Source: Gammaproteobacteria bacterium (GTDB lineage Bacteria; Pseudomonadota; Gammaproteobacteria; Steroidobacterales; Steroidobacteraceae). Taken from it: DNA of 64,000 nucleotides. The first letter of the stretch is position 1, and each line of letters begins with the position of its first letter. This document shows, one piece after another, positions 8,434 through 17,967 of this stretch. Below the pieces are notes generated by a model that saw only the letters and a list, made by a program, of their open reading frames with translations, searched no databases and had not been told where the DNA came from. Position numbers and translations under genes: made by a program. The stretch covers positions 16,131-80,130 of the forward strand of contig JANYLM010000079.1 of NCBI GenBank assembly GCA_025357835.1. Direction: 5' to 3'.

Positions 8434-8703
8434 ATGCGCGTGGCCGTAGAAATCAGCATGTACCCGTTGACCGGTGAGTACCGGTTGCCCATCCAGGGCT
8501 TCATTGACCGTTTGAACACCCATCCGGGCCTTAAGGTGCGGACCAATGCACTGGCGACTCAGATTTGGGGTCCATTCGAGCGAGTCATGGCGATTCTGAC
8601 GCAGGAGATGACGCGTTCAGCGGAAACCGCCGGCGCCCCGCAGCTGGTATTCGTCATGAAGGTCCTCCCGGGCTTAAGCGAACCGGACTCGGCGCCCCCG
8701 TGA
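8434..8703 (+). CDS. YkoF-like single-domain thiamine/HMP-binding protein
   Basis: An 89-residue cytoplasmic protein of the YkoF / MTH1187-like ferredoxin fold, recognised from VAVEISMYPLTGEY, the IQGFIDRLN helix and ALATQIWGPFE. Bacillus YkoF has two such repeats and binds thiamine; this protein has one, so it would need to form at least a dimer. It is the first gene after the TPP riboswitch, which supports a role in handling thiamine or hydroxymethylpyrimidine, but the binding function is inferred from family and context. Its TGA overlaps the next ATG (TGATG at 8701-8705). Confidence 0.75.
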   Translation: MRVAVEISMYPLTGEYRLPIQGFIDRLNTHPGLKVRTNALATQIWGPFERVMAILTQEMTRSAETAGAPQLVFVMKVLPGLSEPDSAPP

Positions 8704-9317
8704 TGCAGGTTCTTTCGGTCCAGCTCCTGAGCGCATGGCGCGACACGAGCGGGATCGAAATCATCGCGGCGGCGCTCGCCGTGGTGTATCTGGTTCTGGC
8801 AATTCGGCAGCGGCTGGCATGTTGGCTCGCCGCCTTCGTCAGTTCCGCACTGTATGTCTGGGTGCTCTTCGGGGCTCATCTATACATGGAGTCCGCACTG
8901 AATGCCTTTTATGCCGTCATGGCGATCTACGGATATTGGCAATGGCGGCGGGGCAGGGGCGGCGGCGCTCTGGCCGTGAGCCGCTGGCCGCTCGCGCGCC
9001 ACTGGGCGGGCACCGTAGGCGTCGTCGCCTTGTCGGGCATCAGTTGGTATTTCCTACGGCGATTTACCCCGGCCGCATGGCCGTTCATGGATTCGATGGT
9101 GACGTGGTCCAGTGTGTTCGCCACCTTTCTGGTCGCGCGTAAGGTGTACGAAAACTGGCATTGGTGGCTGGTGATCGATTCCGTCAGCCTGTGCCTGTAC
9201 TTTACGCGCGGCCTGTATCTCACCATGCTGCTGTTCAGCTTGTACTTGGTCTTGATCGCGATCGGGATGAGGCAGTGGCGACGCACCTTGCCGGCGGCCG
9301 TCTATGCTGCCGGATGA
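8703..9317 (+). CDS. pnuT: PnuC-family permease, probable thiamine transporter (PnuT)
   Basis: A 204-residue membrane protein with about seven hydrophobic helices and the tryptophan-rich PnuC signature (YGYWQWRRG near 80, WSSVFATFLVARKVYENWHWW near 140). PnuC proteins carry nicotinamide riboside by facilitated diffusion; relatives under TPP riboswitches carry thiamine and are called PnuT, and position in this operon points to thiamine. Transport would be driven by trapping through phosphorylation, which fits the kinase-like gene immediately downstream. The ATG at 8703 overlaps the previous stop; longer in-frame starts lie inside the preceding gene. Confidence 0.83.
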   Translation: MQVLSVQLLSAWRDTSGIEIIAAALAVVYLVLAIRQRLACWLAAFVSSALYVWVLFGAHLYMESALNAFYAVMAIYGYWQWRRGRGGGALAVSRWPLARHWAGTVGVVALSGISWYFLRRFTPAAWPFMDSMVTWSSVFATFLVARKVYENWHWWLVIDSVSLCLYFTRGLYLTMLLFSLYLVLIAIGMRQWRRTLPAAVYAAG

Positions 9318-10266
9318 ACTCGAACGGCTGGCTGCTCGCCACGTGCCGGGCGAGGGCAAGCTCGATATTCTCCGCCTAAGTTCCGGGCTGGTGAATGAGA
9401 CCTATCGAGTGCTGCGCGACGGTGACTCCTACGCCATGCGGCTGGCGGCATCGAATCCCTACGGTCTCGGCCTCGATCGTGTCTGGGAGGCCCAGGTACT
9501 GGAGGGCGCCGTGCCTGCCGGTCTGGCGCCCGTTCTGGAGTATTGCAATCCGCAGCGTGGAATTCTGATCGCGCGTTGGGTGACGGGCCGGCCGTGGAAT
9601 GCGGCCGACGTGCGGCGCCAGTCGAATATCTCGAGGATGGCCGAGCTTCTACATCGCATCCACGCCTTGCCGGCACCGACACCCGTACGCGCGATGAGTC
9701 CCATGAACTGGATCGACTACTACTCGGCAGCGGCGCGGCACAGCATCGGCGGCGACCTGCAGGTCGCGGTGGCGCCCAGCGCCGCGGCCGCCCAAAGCGC
9801 CGTGGCGGCACGGAGTACCCGCGCGGCTCTGCGAACCGTGGCGGCCGGCCGCCTGGCCGCCCTGGCAGCACTGCCCGGCGTTGAACCCGTGGTGTGCCAT
9901 AGCGATTTGCACACCCTCAACATGATCGACGTCGGTGACTCGTTGATGTTGCTGGATTGGGAGTACGCGCATGTCTCCGATCCCCTGTGGGATTTGGCAG
10001 GCTGGAGCGCCAACAACGATCTCGAGGAGGAGCTTGGGAATGATCTATTGGCGAGCTACACCGGCAGGCCGCCGACATCCAATGAATATTCGCGCCTGCG
10101 GCTATTGAGCTGGCTGTACGACTATGTCTGTCTGTTGTGGAGCGAACTTTACTTAAATTGGCACCGCGATTCCCGGCCGGACGTCGCGGTGCAGCGCGAC
10201 GCTCCGGCGGGAGGAGTTGCGGCCCGCGCCGAGCTGTTGGCGGCGCGCCTGCGTGCATCCAAGTAG
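9304..10266 (+). CDS. Thiamine/choline kinase-like phosphotransferase
   Basis: A 320-residue kinase of the aminoglycoside phosphotransferase / choline kinase fold. It has SGLVNETYRV in the nucleotide loop, the catalytic loop HSDLHTLN at 199-206 and the metal-binding LLDWEYA with Asp218. Starting 14 bases inside the pnuT gene, it is the last gene of the TPP-controlled operon. By context it should phosphorylate incoming thiamine (a ThiK-like role), trapping it in the cell. An alanine-rich stretch near 145-180 looks like a loop insertion. Substrate is inferred from the operon, not from residues. Confidence 0.78.
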   Translation: MLPDELERLAARHVPGEGKLDILRLSSGLVNETYRVLRDGDSYAMRLAASNPYGLGLDRVWEAQVLEGAVPAGLAPVLEYCNPQRGILIARWVTGRPWNAADVRRQSNISRMAELLHRIHALPAPTPVRAMSPMNWIDYYSAAARHSIGGDLQVAVAPSAAAAQSAVAARSTRAALRTVAAGRLAALAALPGVEPVVCHSDLHTLNMIDVGDSLMLLDWEYAHVSDPLWDLAGWSANNDLEEELGNDLLASYTGRPPTSNEYSRLRLLSWLYDYVCLLWSELYLNWHRDSRPDVAVQRDAPAGGVAARAELLAARLRASK

Positions 10267-10341
10267 TCGGGCCGATCAAGTTCCGGCACACTACCCGGCT
10301 TGGCGGCGAACCCCACGGGGGGCTACTTAACGGAGAGCTCA

Positions 10342-10659
10342 ATGGCGCGGATGATCGTAGTGGACCGGGATGGAAAAGAGCATGACATCGAGGCAAAACC
10401 CGGTTTGAAGGTGATGGAAATTCTGCGCGAGCTCGACTACGGGGTCGCTGCGATTTGCGGCGGTCTTTGCTCCTGCGCCACTTGTCACGTATACGTCGAT
10501 GCAGCCTGGGCGGGCCGCCTGCCCAAGCCGCAAAGCGATGAGTCCGAGTTGCTCAGGGAGTTGCCCGATTTCAAGGAAGCCACCTCGCGCTTGTCATGCC
10601 AGGTGGATTTCACGGATGCCCTGTCGGGGCTGAAGGTGGTTATCGCTCCGGATTCGTGA
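10342..10659 (+). CDS. [2Fe-2S] ferredoxin, adrenodoxin/ISC-Fdx type
   Basis: A 105-residue electron carrier. The cluster ligands fit C-x5-C-x2-C plus a distal cysteine: C39, C45, C48 and C86 (in LSCQV), with an extra C43. The ATG at 10342 follows GGAGAG. The type resembles adrenodoxin-like ferredoxins that serve cytochromes P450 or Fe-S assembly. It stands alone, about 28 kb from the isc remnant, and could be the ferredoxin missing there, though nothing proves that. It points towards the convergent gpmA, 40 bases away. Confidence 0.88.
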   Translation: MARMIVVDRDGKEHDIEAKPGLKVMEILRELDYGVAAICGGLCSCATCHVYVDAAWAGRLPKPQSDESELLRELPDFKEATSRLSCQVDFTDALSGLKVVIAPDS

Positions 10660-10699
10660 TCGCGCAGCTCGGTCGGCACCCTAGGCAACGCTCATGCGG

Positions 10700-11449
10700 T
10701 CATTTTTTTTCGGTTTGCCGGCGTACCGCTTCTTGGGCCGCTGAGATGGCTGCAGGGTCGCCGAGGAAGCGGCGGCCCAAAGGCTGCAGCTGCTCGTCCA
10801 ATTCATAGAGTATGGGGATGCCGGTTGGGATATTGAATTCCACGATGTCGCTCTCGGACATCATGTCGAGCATCTTAACCAGGGCGCGCAGCGAGTTGCC
10901 ATGCGCGACGACCAGTACGTTCTTGTTGGCTCGCAGTTCGGGGACTATGCGCGATTCCCAGTAGGGCAAGACGCGCGACAGAGTGTCCTTTAGCGATTCT
11001 GAGGCCGGCAGCAGCTTTAGGTCGACGTCGGCATATCGCGGATCGAAACGCGGGTGCCGCGGGTCGTCCGAACTCAAAGCCGGCGGTGGAATGTCATAGC
11101 TGCGGCGCCAGATCTTGACCTGCGCCTCGCCGTGTTTCTCGACGGTCTGCGCCTTGTTGAGTCCCTCCAGGTCGCCATAGTGTCGTTCATTAAGGCGCCA
11201 GCTGCGCTCCACCGGAATCCACATGCGCTCGGTGGTGTCCAGAATCGACCACAATGTGCGGATTGCCCGTTTCAACACCGATGTAAAGGCGATCTGCGGC
11301 TCGAGTTTCTCCCGCAGCAATTCACGTCCGGCCTGAGTCGCTTCCAGGCGACCCTGATCGCTCAAGTCGACATCATGCCACCCGGTGAAGAGATTCTCGA
11401 CGTTCCAAACGCTTTGTCCGTGACGCACCAATATCAGTTTTCCGGGCAC
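10700..11449 (-). CDS. gpmA: 2,3-bisphosphoglycerate-dependent phosphoglycerate mutase
   Basis: A 249-residue enzyme interconverting 3- and 2-phosphoglycerate in glycolysis and gluconeogenesis. The phosphohistidine motif VRHGQS is at residues 8-13, followed by the family-typical [12 protein letters not shown]; the second histidine is in VVAHGNS. Length is normal for the dPGM family. The start is GTG at 11449 behind a perfect AGGAGG that overlaps the stop codon of the thioesterase-like gene, so gpmA closes the tight minus-strand array that begins with E1 alpha at 20029. Confidence 0.95.
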   Translation of the reverse strand: MPGKLILVRHGQSVWNVENLFTGWHDVDLSDQGRLEATQAGRELLREKLEPQIAFTSVLKRAIRTLWSILDTTERMWIPVERSWRLNERHYGDLEGLNKAQTVEKHGEAQVKIWRRSYDIPPPALSSDDPRHPRFDPRYADVDLKLLPASESLKDTLSRVLPYWESRIVPELRANKNVLVVAHGNSLRALVKMLDMMSESDIVEFNIPTGIPILYELDEQLQPLGRRFLGDPAAISAAQEAVRRQTEKK

Positions 11450-11457
11450 GATTCCTC

Positions 11458-11925
11458 CTATTGACGAATGGCGGCGGCGAAGACGCCGTCAAAAAGCGCG
11501 GCTAGAGTCTGCTCGTAGTTGATTTCCACGCGCAGGCGAATTCGCCCGCGACCGGCACGCCGCAGCATTTTGCGGAACTTATCGATCTGGGCGTCGCTTG
11601 GCGCCGCGGCGCTGGCTCGCAACTCGCCTTTCACGGGCGACAGAAAGTGCATTGTCGATTCTTGAATCACCGCGTCGGCCGGCAAGTCTCGTGCAGCGAG
11701 ATAGCGAGTAACCCAGGCCCATCCGGCCAGCACCGCCACCGAATACAAGCTGCCGCCGAACGCGGTACCCTTGTAATTGGCGTTCGGCGCAAGCGGTGCG
11801 CGCAACAGCACGGCGGCATCGTCGGCCGACTCGACCACGATGCCGATATGCCGCCCGAGCATGAACTCGCCAACGATGCGATCTTGCAAGTATTCGCGGC
11901 CGAAATTTGTAGTCTGCAATGTCAC
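11458..11925 (-). CDS. YiiD C-terminal-type thioesterase-like (hot-dog) protein
   Basis: A 155-residue single-domain protein resembling the YiiD_C thioesterase family, recognised from [23 protein letters not shown] and the second half [10 protein letters not shown]. Hot-dog thioesterases hydrolyse acyl-CoA; no substrate is known here. The start is GTG at 11925, four bases after the GDH stop and behind an AGGA ribosome site; the longer frame to 12018 lies inside the GDH gene. Its position between GDH and gpmA in one transcription unit suggests release of acyl-CoA during amino-acid breakdown, which is inference. Confidence 0.72.
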   Translation of the reverse strand: MTLQTTNFGREYLQDRIVGEFMLGRHIGIVVESADDAAVLLRAPLAPNANYKGTAFGGSLYSVAVLAGWAWVTRYLAARDLPADAVIQESTMHFLSPVKGELRASAAAPSDAQIDKFRKMLRRAGRGRIRLRVEINYEQTLAALFDGVFAAAIRQ

Positions 11926-11929
11926 TTGA

Positions 11930-14900
11930 TCAATCCTGTACGAGACGCCTGACGGCTTGTAGAGCGACCGACAGGGTCGCGAAGTCCGGCGCCGAGCCGG
12001 TACGTAGATCGACGACAACCCGCTTCAGCGCGTCCACCGGAGCGGCGTGCCGCGCGAGCCACTGGCCGACGCGTGCGCCGGCATCTCGACCCTTGCATGC
12101 AAGCACCGCGCCGGTGATCTTGCGCTGCAGCTGGTACAAATTGTCGCGCAGGGTGCCGCGCGCCACCGCCTGCCAATGACCGTCGGCGGCGAGACTTTCG
12201 ATCTGCTCCTTGATCCAAGTCAACCCGATGCGATCGCCGAGATCGAAGTACGCCTTGCCTGCATAGCCAACATCTACGCGCAAGGCCATGGCCACCTCGG
12301 CCAGGTCCAAGGCGCAATGCAGCGTCTCCAGCGAGGCGATTCGAGCGGCAAGGTCCTTGGGGACATGCTGCTCGGTGAGCCGCGAATGGCGCTCGCTAAG
12401 CCGCGCCTGCTCGATGGGGCCGAGAACATCCCCCAGTTCGTGGAACAGCTCCCCCACCTTGGATGAGTAACGCAGTACGCCGCGCTCGATGTCCAGGTCC
12501 TCGCGCCGGTTCTCGAGCAACCAGTAGGTCATATGGCGCAGCAGACGTGTGGTTTGGGACATGGCCGTGTACTGCACGGCGGCGGGGATGCGGTTGTCCA
12601 GGGACTCGATTTGCGTCCAGATATAGCGCGCGGCGAACACCTCGCGCGCGATGCTGTAGGCGCGGGCGATGGCGGCCGGATCCGCTCCCGTATCGTCCTG
12701 CGCGCGCACCGGGAAAACCGGTCCCATGCGATTGATCAAACTATTGGTGATGGCTGTTGCGATAATCTCGCGGCGCAGGCGATGGCGCTTCAGGCGCACG
12801 GCGAAGCGTTTCTGCACCGGCAGCGGAAAGTAGCGATTGAGTTCGCCCGACAAGTAGGGGTCCTCGGGAACATTGGAATGGATAAGCGCCCGGTACAGCC
12901 AGATCTTGCCGTAGCTCAAGGTAATGGCCAATTCCGGACGCGTCAGACCCTCGCCGGCTTTGCGGCGTTCGGCGATTTCTTCCTCGGTGGGCAAAAATTC
13001 CAAGGAACGGTTCAAATCTCCCGATCGCTCCAGCGCGCGGATCACGTAGGCGCTTTCGCTCAAGCGCTGCTTCGCTTGGAACTCGCTGGTGCTGATGGCT
13101 TGGCCTTGAAGGTAGTTGTTGCGCAACACCAGAGCTGCGACCTCATCCGTCATCTGCACCAGCAGCCGATCGCGCGCGGAGCGCGTGATTTCCTTGGCGC
13201 GCACGGCGCCATTCAAGAGAATTTTCAAATTGACTTCGACGTCCGAGCAATTCACGCCGGCGGAGTTGTCGATGAAATCGGTATTGAGCCTGCCGCCGCG
13301 CCGCGCGAACTCGATGCGGCCGAGCTGCGATACGCCGAGATTGCCGCCCTCGCCGATGACCTTGCAATTCAATTCCCGGGCGTCGACCCGCACGGCGTCA
13401 TTACTGCGGTCCCCGACATCGCTATGGCTTTCGAAGGTGGCCTTGACATAGGTCCCGATCCCGCCGTTCCAAAATAGATCGACGTGTGCTTTTAGAATAG
13501 CTTTGATGACTTCGTTCGGCGTGACTTGCGCCGGGAGTTCGAGAAGCACCTGCGCTTCGCGCGACAGGGTGAGGTTCTTGGCCGCCCGAGAAAATACCCC
13601 GCCGCCCTTCGAAATCGCGTCGCGCGAATAGTCCTCCCAGGTCGAACGGGGCATTTTGAACAGCCGCTCGCGCTCGCGGAACGAACGCGCCAGGTCCGGT
13701 TGCGGATCGATGAAGATGTGCAGATGATTGAAAGCCGCGACCAATCGAATGTGAGGCGACTGCAGCATCCCGTTGCCGAATACGTCCCCCGCCATGTCGC
13801 CGATGCCGGCGACGTTGAAGTTCTGGTTCTGGATGTCGACGCCCATTTCGCGGAAATGCCGCTCCACGCATTCCCACGCGCCCCGCGCGGTGATGGCCAT
13901 CTTCTTGTGATCGTAGCCGGCCGAGCCGCCGGAGGCGAACGCATCAGCCAGCCAGAAGCCGTACTGCTCCGAGATGGCGTTGGCGATGTCGGAAAAAGTC
14001 GCGGTACCCTTGTCGGCGGCCACCACCAAGTAGGCATCGTCCTTATCGTGGCGAACCACCATGGTGGGCGCGATGATCTTGTCTTCGACGATGTTGTCGG
14101 TAATGTCCAAAAGCCCCCTGATGAGGGTTTGGTAGCAGGCGATCACCTCGGCCTGCTGGGCTTCGCGCTCGGGCGGCATGCGTTTGACCACGAACCCGCC
14201 CTTGGCTCCCACGGGAACGATAACGGTGTTCTTCACCTGCTGAGCCTTCATGAGACCGAGCACTTCTGTACGGAAGTCCTCGCGGCGATCGGACCAGCGA
14301 ATGCCGCCGCGTGCAACATAGCCCATGCGCAAGTGCACACCTTCCATGCGCGGCGAGAACACGAAGATCTCGAACAGTGGCTTAGGCAACGGCAGTTCGC
14401 GCAACTGCTGGCTTTCGATCTTGAAGGAGAGGTATTCCTTGAGCTGACCGTCGCCGCCGGGTTGATAGGCATTGGTGCGCACGGTGGCCGACAGTGCATT
14501 CCACAAGGCGCGCAGAATTCTATCCTCGTCGGAGCGCGTCACCTCTTCGAGCGTCTCACGGATGCGCCGCTCGAGGCGTGCCAGCGAAGCCTGCCGCGCC
14601 GCCGCGGAACCTTCCGGATTGAAACGGACTACGAACAGGTCCGCCAATGCCCGCGCGATGATTGGATTATTCGCCAAGACTTGGGCGATATAGCCCTGGC
14701 TGAACGGCAATCCGGTCTGCAGCAGGTACCGGCAGTAGGCGCGCATAACGATCACGAGGCGCCATGGTATTCCGGCGGCCAGAGTCAACTGGTTGAAGCT
14801 GTCGCTGTCCATGCTGCCGATCCATACGGCCGTGAACGCACTCTTGATTTCGCGCTGCAACGCTTCGAACTGGGTCACCGTGGTCGTTTGCATCACCAGT

Positions 14901-16771
14901 TCCAGGTCCTGGACCCAGGCGCGCCGGCCGTCCGGGAATTCCAGCTGGTAGGGACGCTCGGCAATCACCTTGAGTCCCATGTTCTCCAGCATGGGTAGAA
15001 GGTCCGAAATCGGGATGGCGTCCTGATTACGGAAGATCTTCAGGAAAAATTTATCCTTGCGCCGCGGCTCGGGTCTGTAAATGTCCAGATGTAGGCGCGC
15101 CGGCTCCTTCTCGGCGGCTTCGAGGAAGGACACGTCGAGGGCTGCGGCATCGCCCAGAAAGTCTTCGGTGTAGGCCGCCGGAAAGGCCTGTGCATACTTC
15201 TCGAAAAGCTGCAGGGCGTAGGCTTCCTCCAGGCGCGACAGCAACGCCGTCTTAAAGCCGTCCGCCCACGATCGCACGGCCGCGGCGACGCGCTGTTCCA
15301 AGACGTCGGTGCCGATATGAGTCTCCTCGCTCGGGCTGGTCCGCGCCACGATGTGAATGCGCGCAAGATTCGACTCAGCAATCTGCACCTGCGATTCCAT
15401 ACTGAACGCGGAAAATGCCTCACGAATGACTTTTTCGATGCGCTGGCGGACCTGTGTATTGTATTTCTCGCGCGGCACGTACACCAGACACGAATAGAAA
15501 CGGCGAAACGCATCGCGGCGCAGCAGCACCCGGACCCGCGGCCGCTCCTGCAGCCCGAATATGCCGGTGACGATGCGATTCAGCTCCGCAACGCTGGCCT
15601 GAAATAATTCATCGCGCGGAAAGGACTCGAGAATATGCTGCAGCGCCTTGCCGTCGTGACTATCGGCAGCCAGCGCGAAGTGCGCCACCACCTGCGCCAC
15701 TTTGTGGCGCAGCACCGGAATTTCGCGCGGATTGCAGCTGTACGCGGCGGAGGTCCACAACCCCAGGAAGCGCTTCTCTCCGATCACTCGGCCCTTGGCG
15801 TCGAAATGCTTGACTCCGACATAGTCCAGGTAGCCGGATCGGTGGACAGTCGATTCAAAGTTCGCCTTGGTGACCAGGACGATGTCGCGGGATCGGCTCT
15901 GCCGGCGGATATCGCTCGACAAGGTGCGGTTCGTGGTGGTCGGCTGCTTGTGGCCGCGGCGCAATATGCCGAGGCCCGTGGCCGCGATCGGTTGCAAGGT
16001 CTCATGCCCCTTGCGTCCTTGCAGCCGGTATTCGCGATATCCCAAAAAGGTGAAGTGGCGATTTTCCATCCAGGTGAGGAGCGAGATGGCTTCGCTCAAA
16101 TCGCTGGCATCGAATCGATCGCTCAAGGAACTCAAGTCCTCGGCCGTCTGGTGCGCGGCGTTCTGCATCTTGAGCCAATCCGCGCAAGCGACCCGTACAT
16201 CGCGCATGCTGCGCTCGATCTGCACAGCGAGAGATTTCAACGCGGCGGGATCGACGATTCTGTCGACTTCGATATGCTGAAATGATTCCAAACGCAATTT
16301 CTCGTGTGCCCGCTGCTTCTTGCCCTTGGCCGCTTCACCGCGCTCGCGCAGCGACAGCAAGTTCCCGGAGCCGTCGCGTGCCACCGCAAAGATGGGATGC
16401 GTCAGAAGGTGCAAGGTGAGAGAGCGTTGGCTCAGTGCGAGACTGATCGAGTCGACGAGGAAGGGCATGTCATCGTTCACCATCTCGATGACGGTGTGCG
16501 GCGAGGTGAATCCGTGCTCGCGCAAGCTCGGGTTGAACACCCGCACCAGGGCGGACCTGCGCCGCCGGCGTGCGAACATTAGGTGCGATAGTGCGGTGCC
16601 GGCAAGCTCCGCCGGTTGTCGCCCGGCCAGGTCTTCCACATCGACATTGGCGTAGTAGCTTTGCAAAAAGCGCGGCCAGTCTAAGTTGCGCATGGACTTG
16701 GGCGGTCGAATCGAGGACCGCACGATGGCGGCCACGATCTTGCGGTGTTGTTCCGAGGCAGCCTGGTACAT
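11930..16771 (-). CDS. Large NAD-dependent glutamate dehydrogenase (GDH-180 type)
   Basis: A 1613-residue cytoplasmic enzyme oxidising glutamate to 2-oxoglutarate and ammonium with NAD. Length and order match the 180-kDa class: a long N-terminal regulatory region with ACT-like parts (to about 700), the catalytic core with RGGIRWSDR near 815 and VPVGAKGGFV near 855 carrying the catalytic lysine, then a C-terminal helical domain. The start is ATG at 16771 behind AAGGA, 14 bases after the E2 stop. Location in a branched-chain 2-oxoacid dehydrogenase array fits amino-acid catabolism, since transamination of Leu/Ile/Val yields glutamate that this enzyme recycles. Confidence 0.96.
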   Translation of the reverse strand: MYQAASEQHRKIVAAIVRSSIRPPKSMRNLDWPRFLQSYYANVDVEDLAGRQPAELAGTALSHLMFARRRRRSALVRVFNPSLREHGFTSPHTVIEMVNDDMPFLVDSISLALSQRSLTLHLLTHPIFAVARDGSGNLLSLRERGEAAKGKKQRAHEKLRLESFQHIEVDRIVDPAALKSLAVQIERSMRDVRVACADWLKMQNAAHQTAEDLSSLSDRFDASDLSEAISLLTWMENRHFTFLGYREYRLQGRKGHETLQPIAATGLGILRRGHKQPTTTNRTLSSDIRRQSRSRDIVLVTKANFESTVHRSGYLDYVGVKHFDAKGRVIGEKRFLGLWTSAAYSCNPREIPVLRHKVAQVVAHFALAADSHDGKALQHILESFPRDELFQASVAELNRIVTGIFGLQERPRVRVLLRRDAFRRFYSCLVYVPREKYNTQVRQRIEKVIREAFSAFSMESQVQIAESNLARIHIVARTSPSEETHIGTDVLEQRVAAAVRSWADGFKTALLSRLEEAYALQLFEKYAQAFPAAYTEDFLGDAAALDVSFLEAAEKEPARLHLDIYRPEPRRKDKFFLKIFRNQDAIPISDLLPMLENMGLKVIAERPYQLEFPDGRRAWVQDLELVMQTTTVTQFEALQREIKSAFTAVWIGSMDSDSFNQLTLAAGIPWRLVIVMRAYCRYLLQTGLPFSQGYIAQVLANNPIIARALADLFVVRFNPEGSAAARQASLARLERRIRETLEEVTRSDEDRILRALWNALSATVRTNAYQPGGDGQLKEYLSFKIESQQLRELPLPKPLFEIFVFSPRMEGVHLRMGYVARGGIRWSDRREDFRTEVLGLMKAQQVKNTVIVPVGAKGGFVVKRMPPEREAQQAEVIACYQTLIRGLLDITDNIVEDKIIAPTMVVRHDKDDAYLVVAADKGTATFSDIANAISEQYGFWLADAFASGGSAGYDHKKMAITARGAWECVERHFREMGVDIQNQNFNVAGIGDMAGDVFGNGMLQSPHIRLVAAFNHLHIFIDPQPDLARSFRERERLFKMPRSTWEDYSRDAISKGGGVFSRAAKNLTLSREAQVLLELPAQVTPNEVIKAILKAHVDLFWNGGIGTYVKATFESHSDVGDRSNDAVRVDARELNCKVIGEGGNLGVSQLGRIEFARRGGRLNTDFIDNSAGVNCSDVEVNLKILLNGAVRAKEITRSARDRLLVQMTDEVAALVLRNNYLQGQAISTSEFQAKQRLSESAYVIRALERSGDLNRSLEFLPTEEEIAERRKAGEGLTRPELAITLSYGKIWLYRALIHSNVPEDPYLSGELNRYFPLPVQKRFAVRLKRHRLRREIIATAITNSLINRMGPVFPVRAQDDTGADPAAIARAYSIAREVFAARYIWTQIESLDNRIPAAVQYTAMSQTTRLLRHMTYWLLENRREDLDIERGVLRYSSKVGELFHELGDVLGPIEQARLSERHSRLTEQHVPKDLAARIASLETLHCALDLAEVAMALRVDVGYAGKAYFDLGDRIGLTWIKEQIESLAADGHWQAVARGTLRDNLYQLQRKITGAVLACKGRDAGARVGQWLARHAAPVDALKRVVVDLRTGSAPDFATLSVALQAVRRLVQD

Positions 16772-16785
16772 GGTTGGTCCTTGCG

Positions 16786-17958
16786 TTATTCCGGCTTTTC
16801 AAGATCGGCGATGACTGCACCCAAGAAGCGGCACGCCTCGCCGCCCGTGATGCAGCGGTGGTCGAAGCTCAGAGAAAGCGGCATGCGCCGATGCGCCTGC
16901 ACCGCGCCTGCGACGACAACGGCATCTTCGCGCGCTTTGCCCGCGCCGAGTATGGCCACCGCGGGAGGCACCACCAAGGGAATCCCGTAGCGGCCGGCGA
17001 GAGTGCCGAAATTCGACAGCATCAGGGTGAAGTCGCGCAGGTCTTCGGGCGCGGTGCTGCGCCGGTGCGCCGCTTCTTTTTGCAGCGCAATGGCCGCACG
17101 TAGTGCGGCCGGCGATTTGTTCTCGATGTTGCGTACCACAGGAACGATGAGCCCACCCGGGGTGTCGACGGCGATCGCGAGATCAATGTGCGCGACCAGA
17201 AATCGCGACTGCGTGACCGCATCGTACCAGGCGTTCAAGGCGGGCTCGGCGCGCCAGGCAAAAACCATTGCGCGCATCAGCCGCAGCATATAATCGCCCC
17301 GCTGCGTCCAGTGGTGAATATCGGCATCGTCGCACACTGTGCTGCCGGCCACCTCGTCCCGCGACATGGACATGCTTTGCGCCATCGCGCGCCGCACGCC
17401 ACGCAGCGGTTCGACCGCACCGTCCGCGGGGCCAGCCGCGGCGATCGCGCGCGCGGCGGGCGAGGCGGATGCGCCGTTGACGCCGGACGCGCCGTTTTTA
17501 CCGACCGATAGATTGGCATGCCGCAGCACATCGTCGAGCCTGATCAAACCGGCGCGGCCGCCGCCTTGGATCGTCGCCAGATCCACGCCCAAGCTTTTTG
17601 CAAGCGCCCGCGCCGCCGGCACGGCGTGCCCACGCCCGTTGTTGCCTTGCCGTTGCGCGCCTCCGACCGTGACCGACTCCACGAATTCCTCCGTGGCGGT
17701 AGTGGGCATGCTGCCGACCACGGTCCCGGAATCGAACTCAATGAGCGGCGCCCCCGTTGGAACGATGTCGCCGGGCGCGCCCCGCAGGACGGTCACTACG
17801 CCGCTGAAGGGTGCGGGCACTTCGACCACCGCCTTGGCGGTTTCCACCGAGACCATGGGTTGATCGACGCGCACGTGATCTCCCACCTTGACGTGCCACT
17901 CGACGATCTCGGCTTCGGCCAGGCCTTCCCCCAAATCCGGTAGCTTGAATGTACTCAT
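16786..17958 (-). CDS. 2-oxoacid dehydrogenase E2 (lipoamide acyltransferase)
   Basis: A 390-residue E2 core subunit. One lipoyl domain is at the N-terminus with the attachment lysine K42 in SVETAKAVVE. An E3/E1-binding domain lies near 110-145 (AVPAARALAKSLGV), then an Ala-rich linker, then the catalytic domain. The active-site motif is DHRCITGG (His367), where most E2 proteins have HxxxDG, so the aspartate is a threonine (Thr371). Similar HxxxTGG forms occur in some branched-chain-type E2s as I recall. It is made with E1 alpha and E1 beta (9-base gap); no E3 gene is in the window, so E3 must be shared. Confidence 0.92.
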   Translation of the reverse strand: MSTFKLPDLGEGLAEAEIVEWHVKVGDHVRVDQPMVSVETAKAVVEVPAPFSGVVTVLRGAPGDIVPTGAPLIEFDSGTVVGSMPTTATEEFVESVTVGGAQRQGNNGRGHAVPAARALAKSLGVDLATIQGGGRAGLIRLDDVLRHANLSVGKNGASGVNGASASPAARAIAAAGPADGAVEPLRGVRRAMAQSMSMSRDEVAGSTVCDDADIHHWTQRGDYMLRLMRAMVFAWRAEPALNAWYDAVTQSRFLVAHIDLAIAVDTPGGLIVPVVRNIENKSPAALRAAIALQKEAAHRRSTAPEDLRDFTLMLSNFGTLAGRYGIPLVVPPAVAILGAGKAREDAVVVAGAVQAHRRMPLSLSFDHRCITGGEACRFLGAVIADLEKPE

Positions 17959-17967
17959 GAAAAGCCT

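Noticed and set aside
12533..14998. Long plus-strand frames opposite the GDH gene (314 and 490 residues)
   Set aside because: They are antisense shadows in high-GC DNA with no motifs or ribosome sites.
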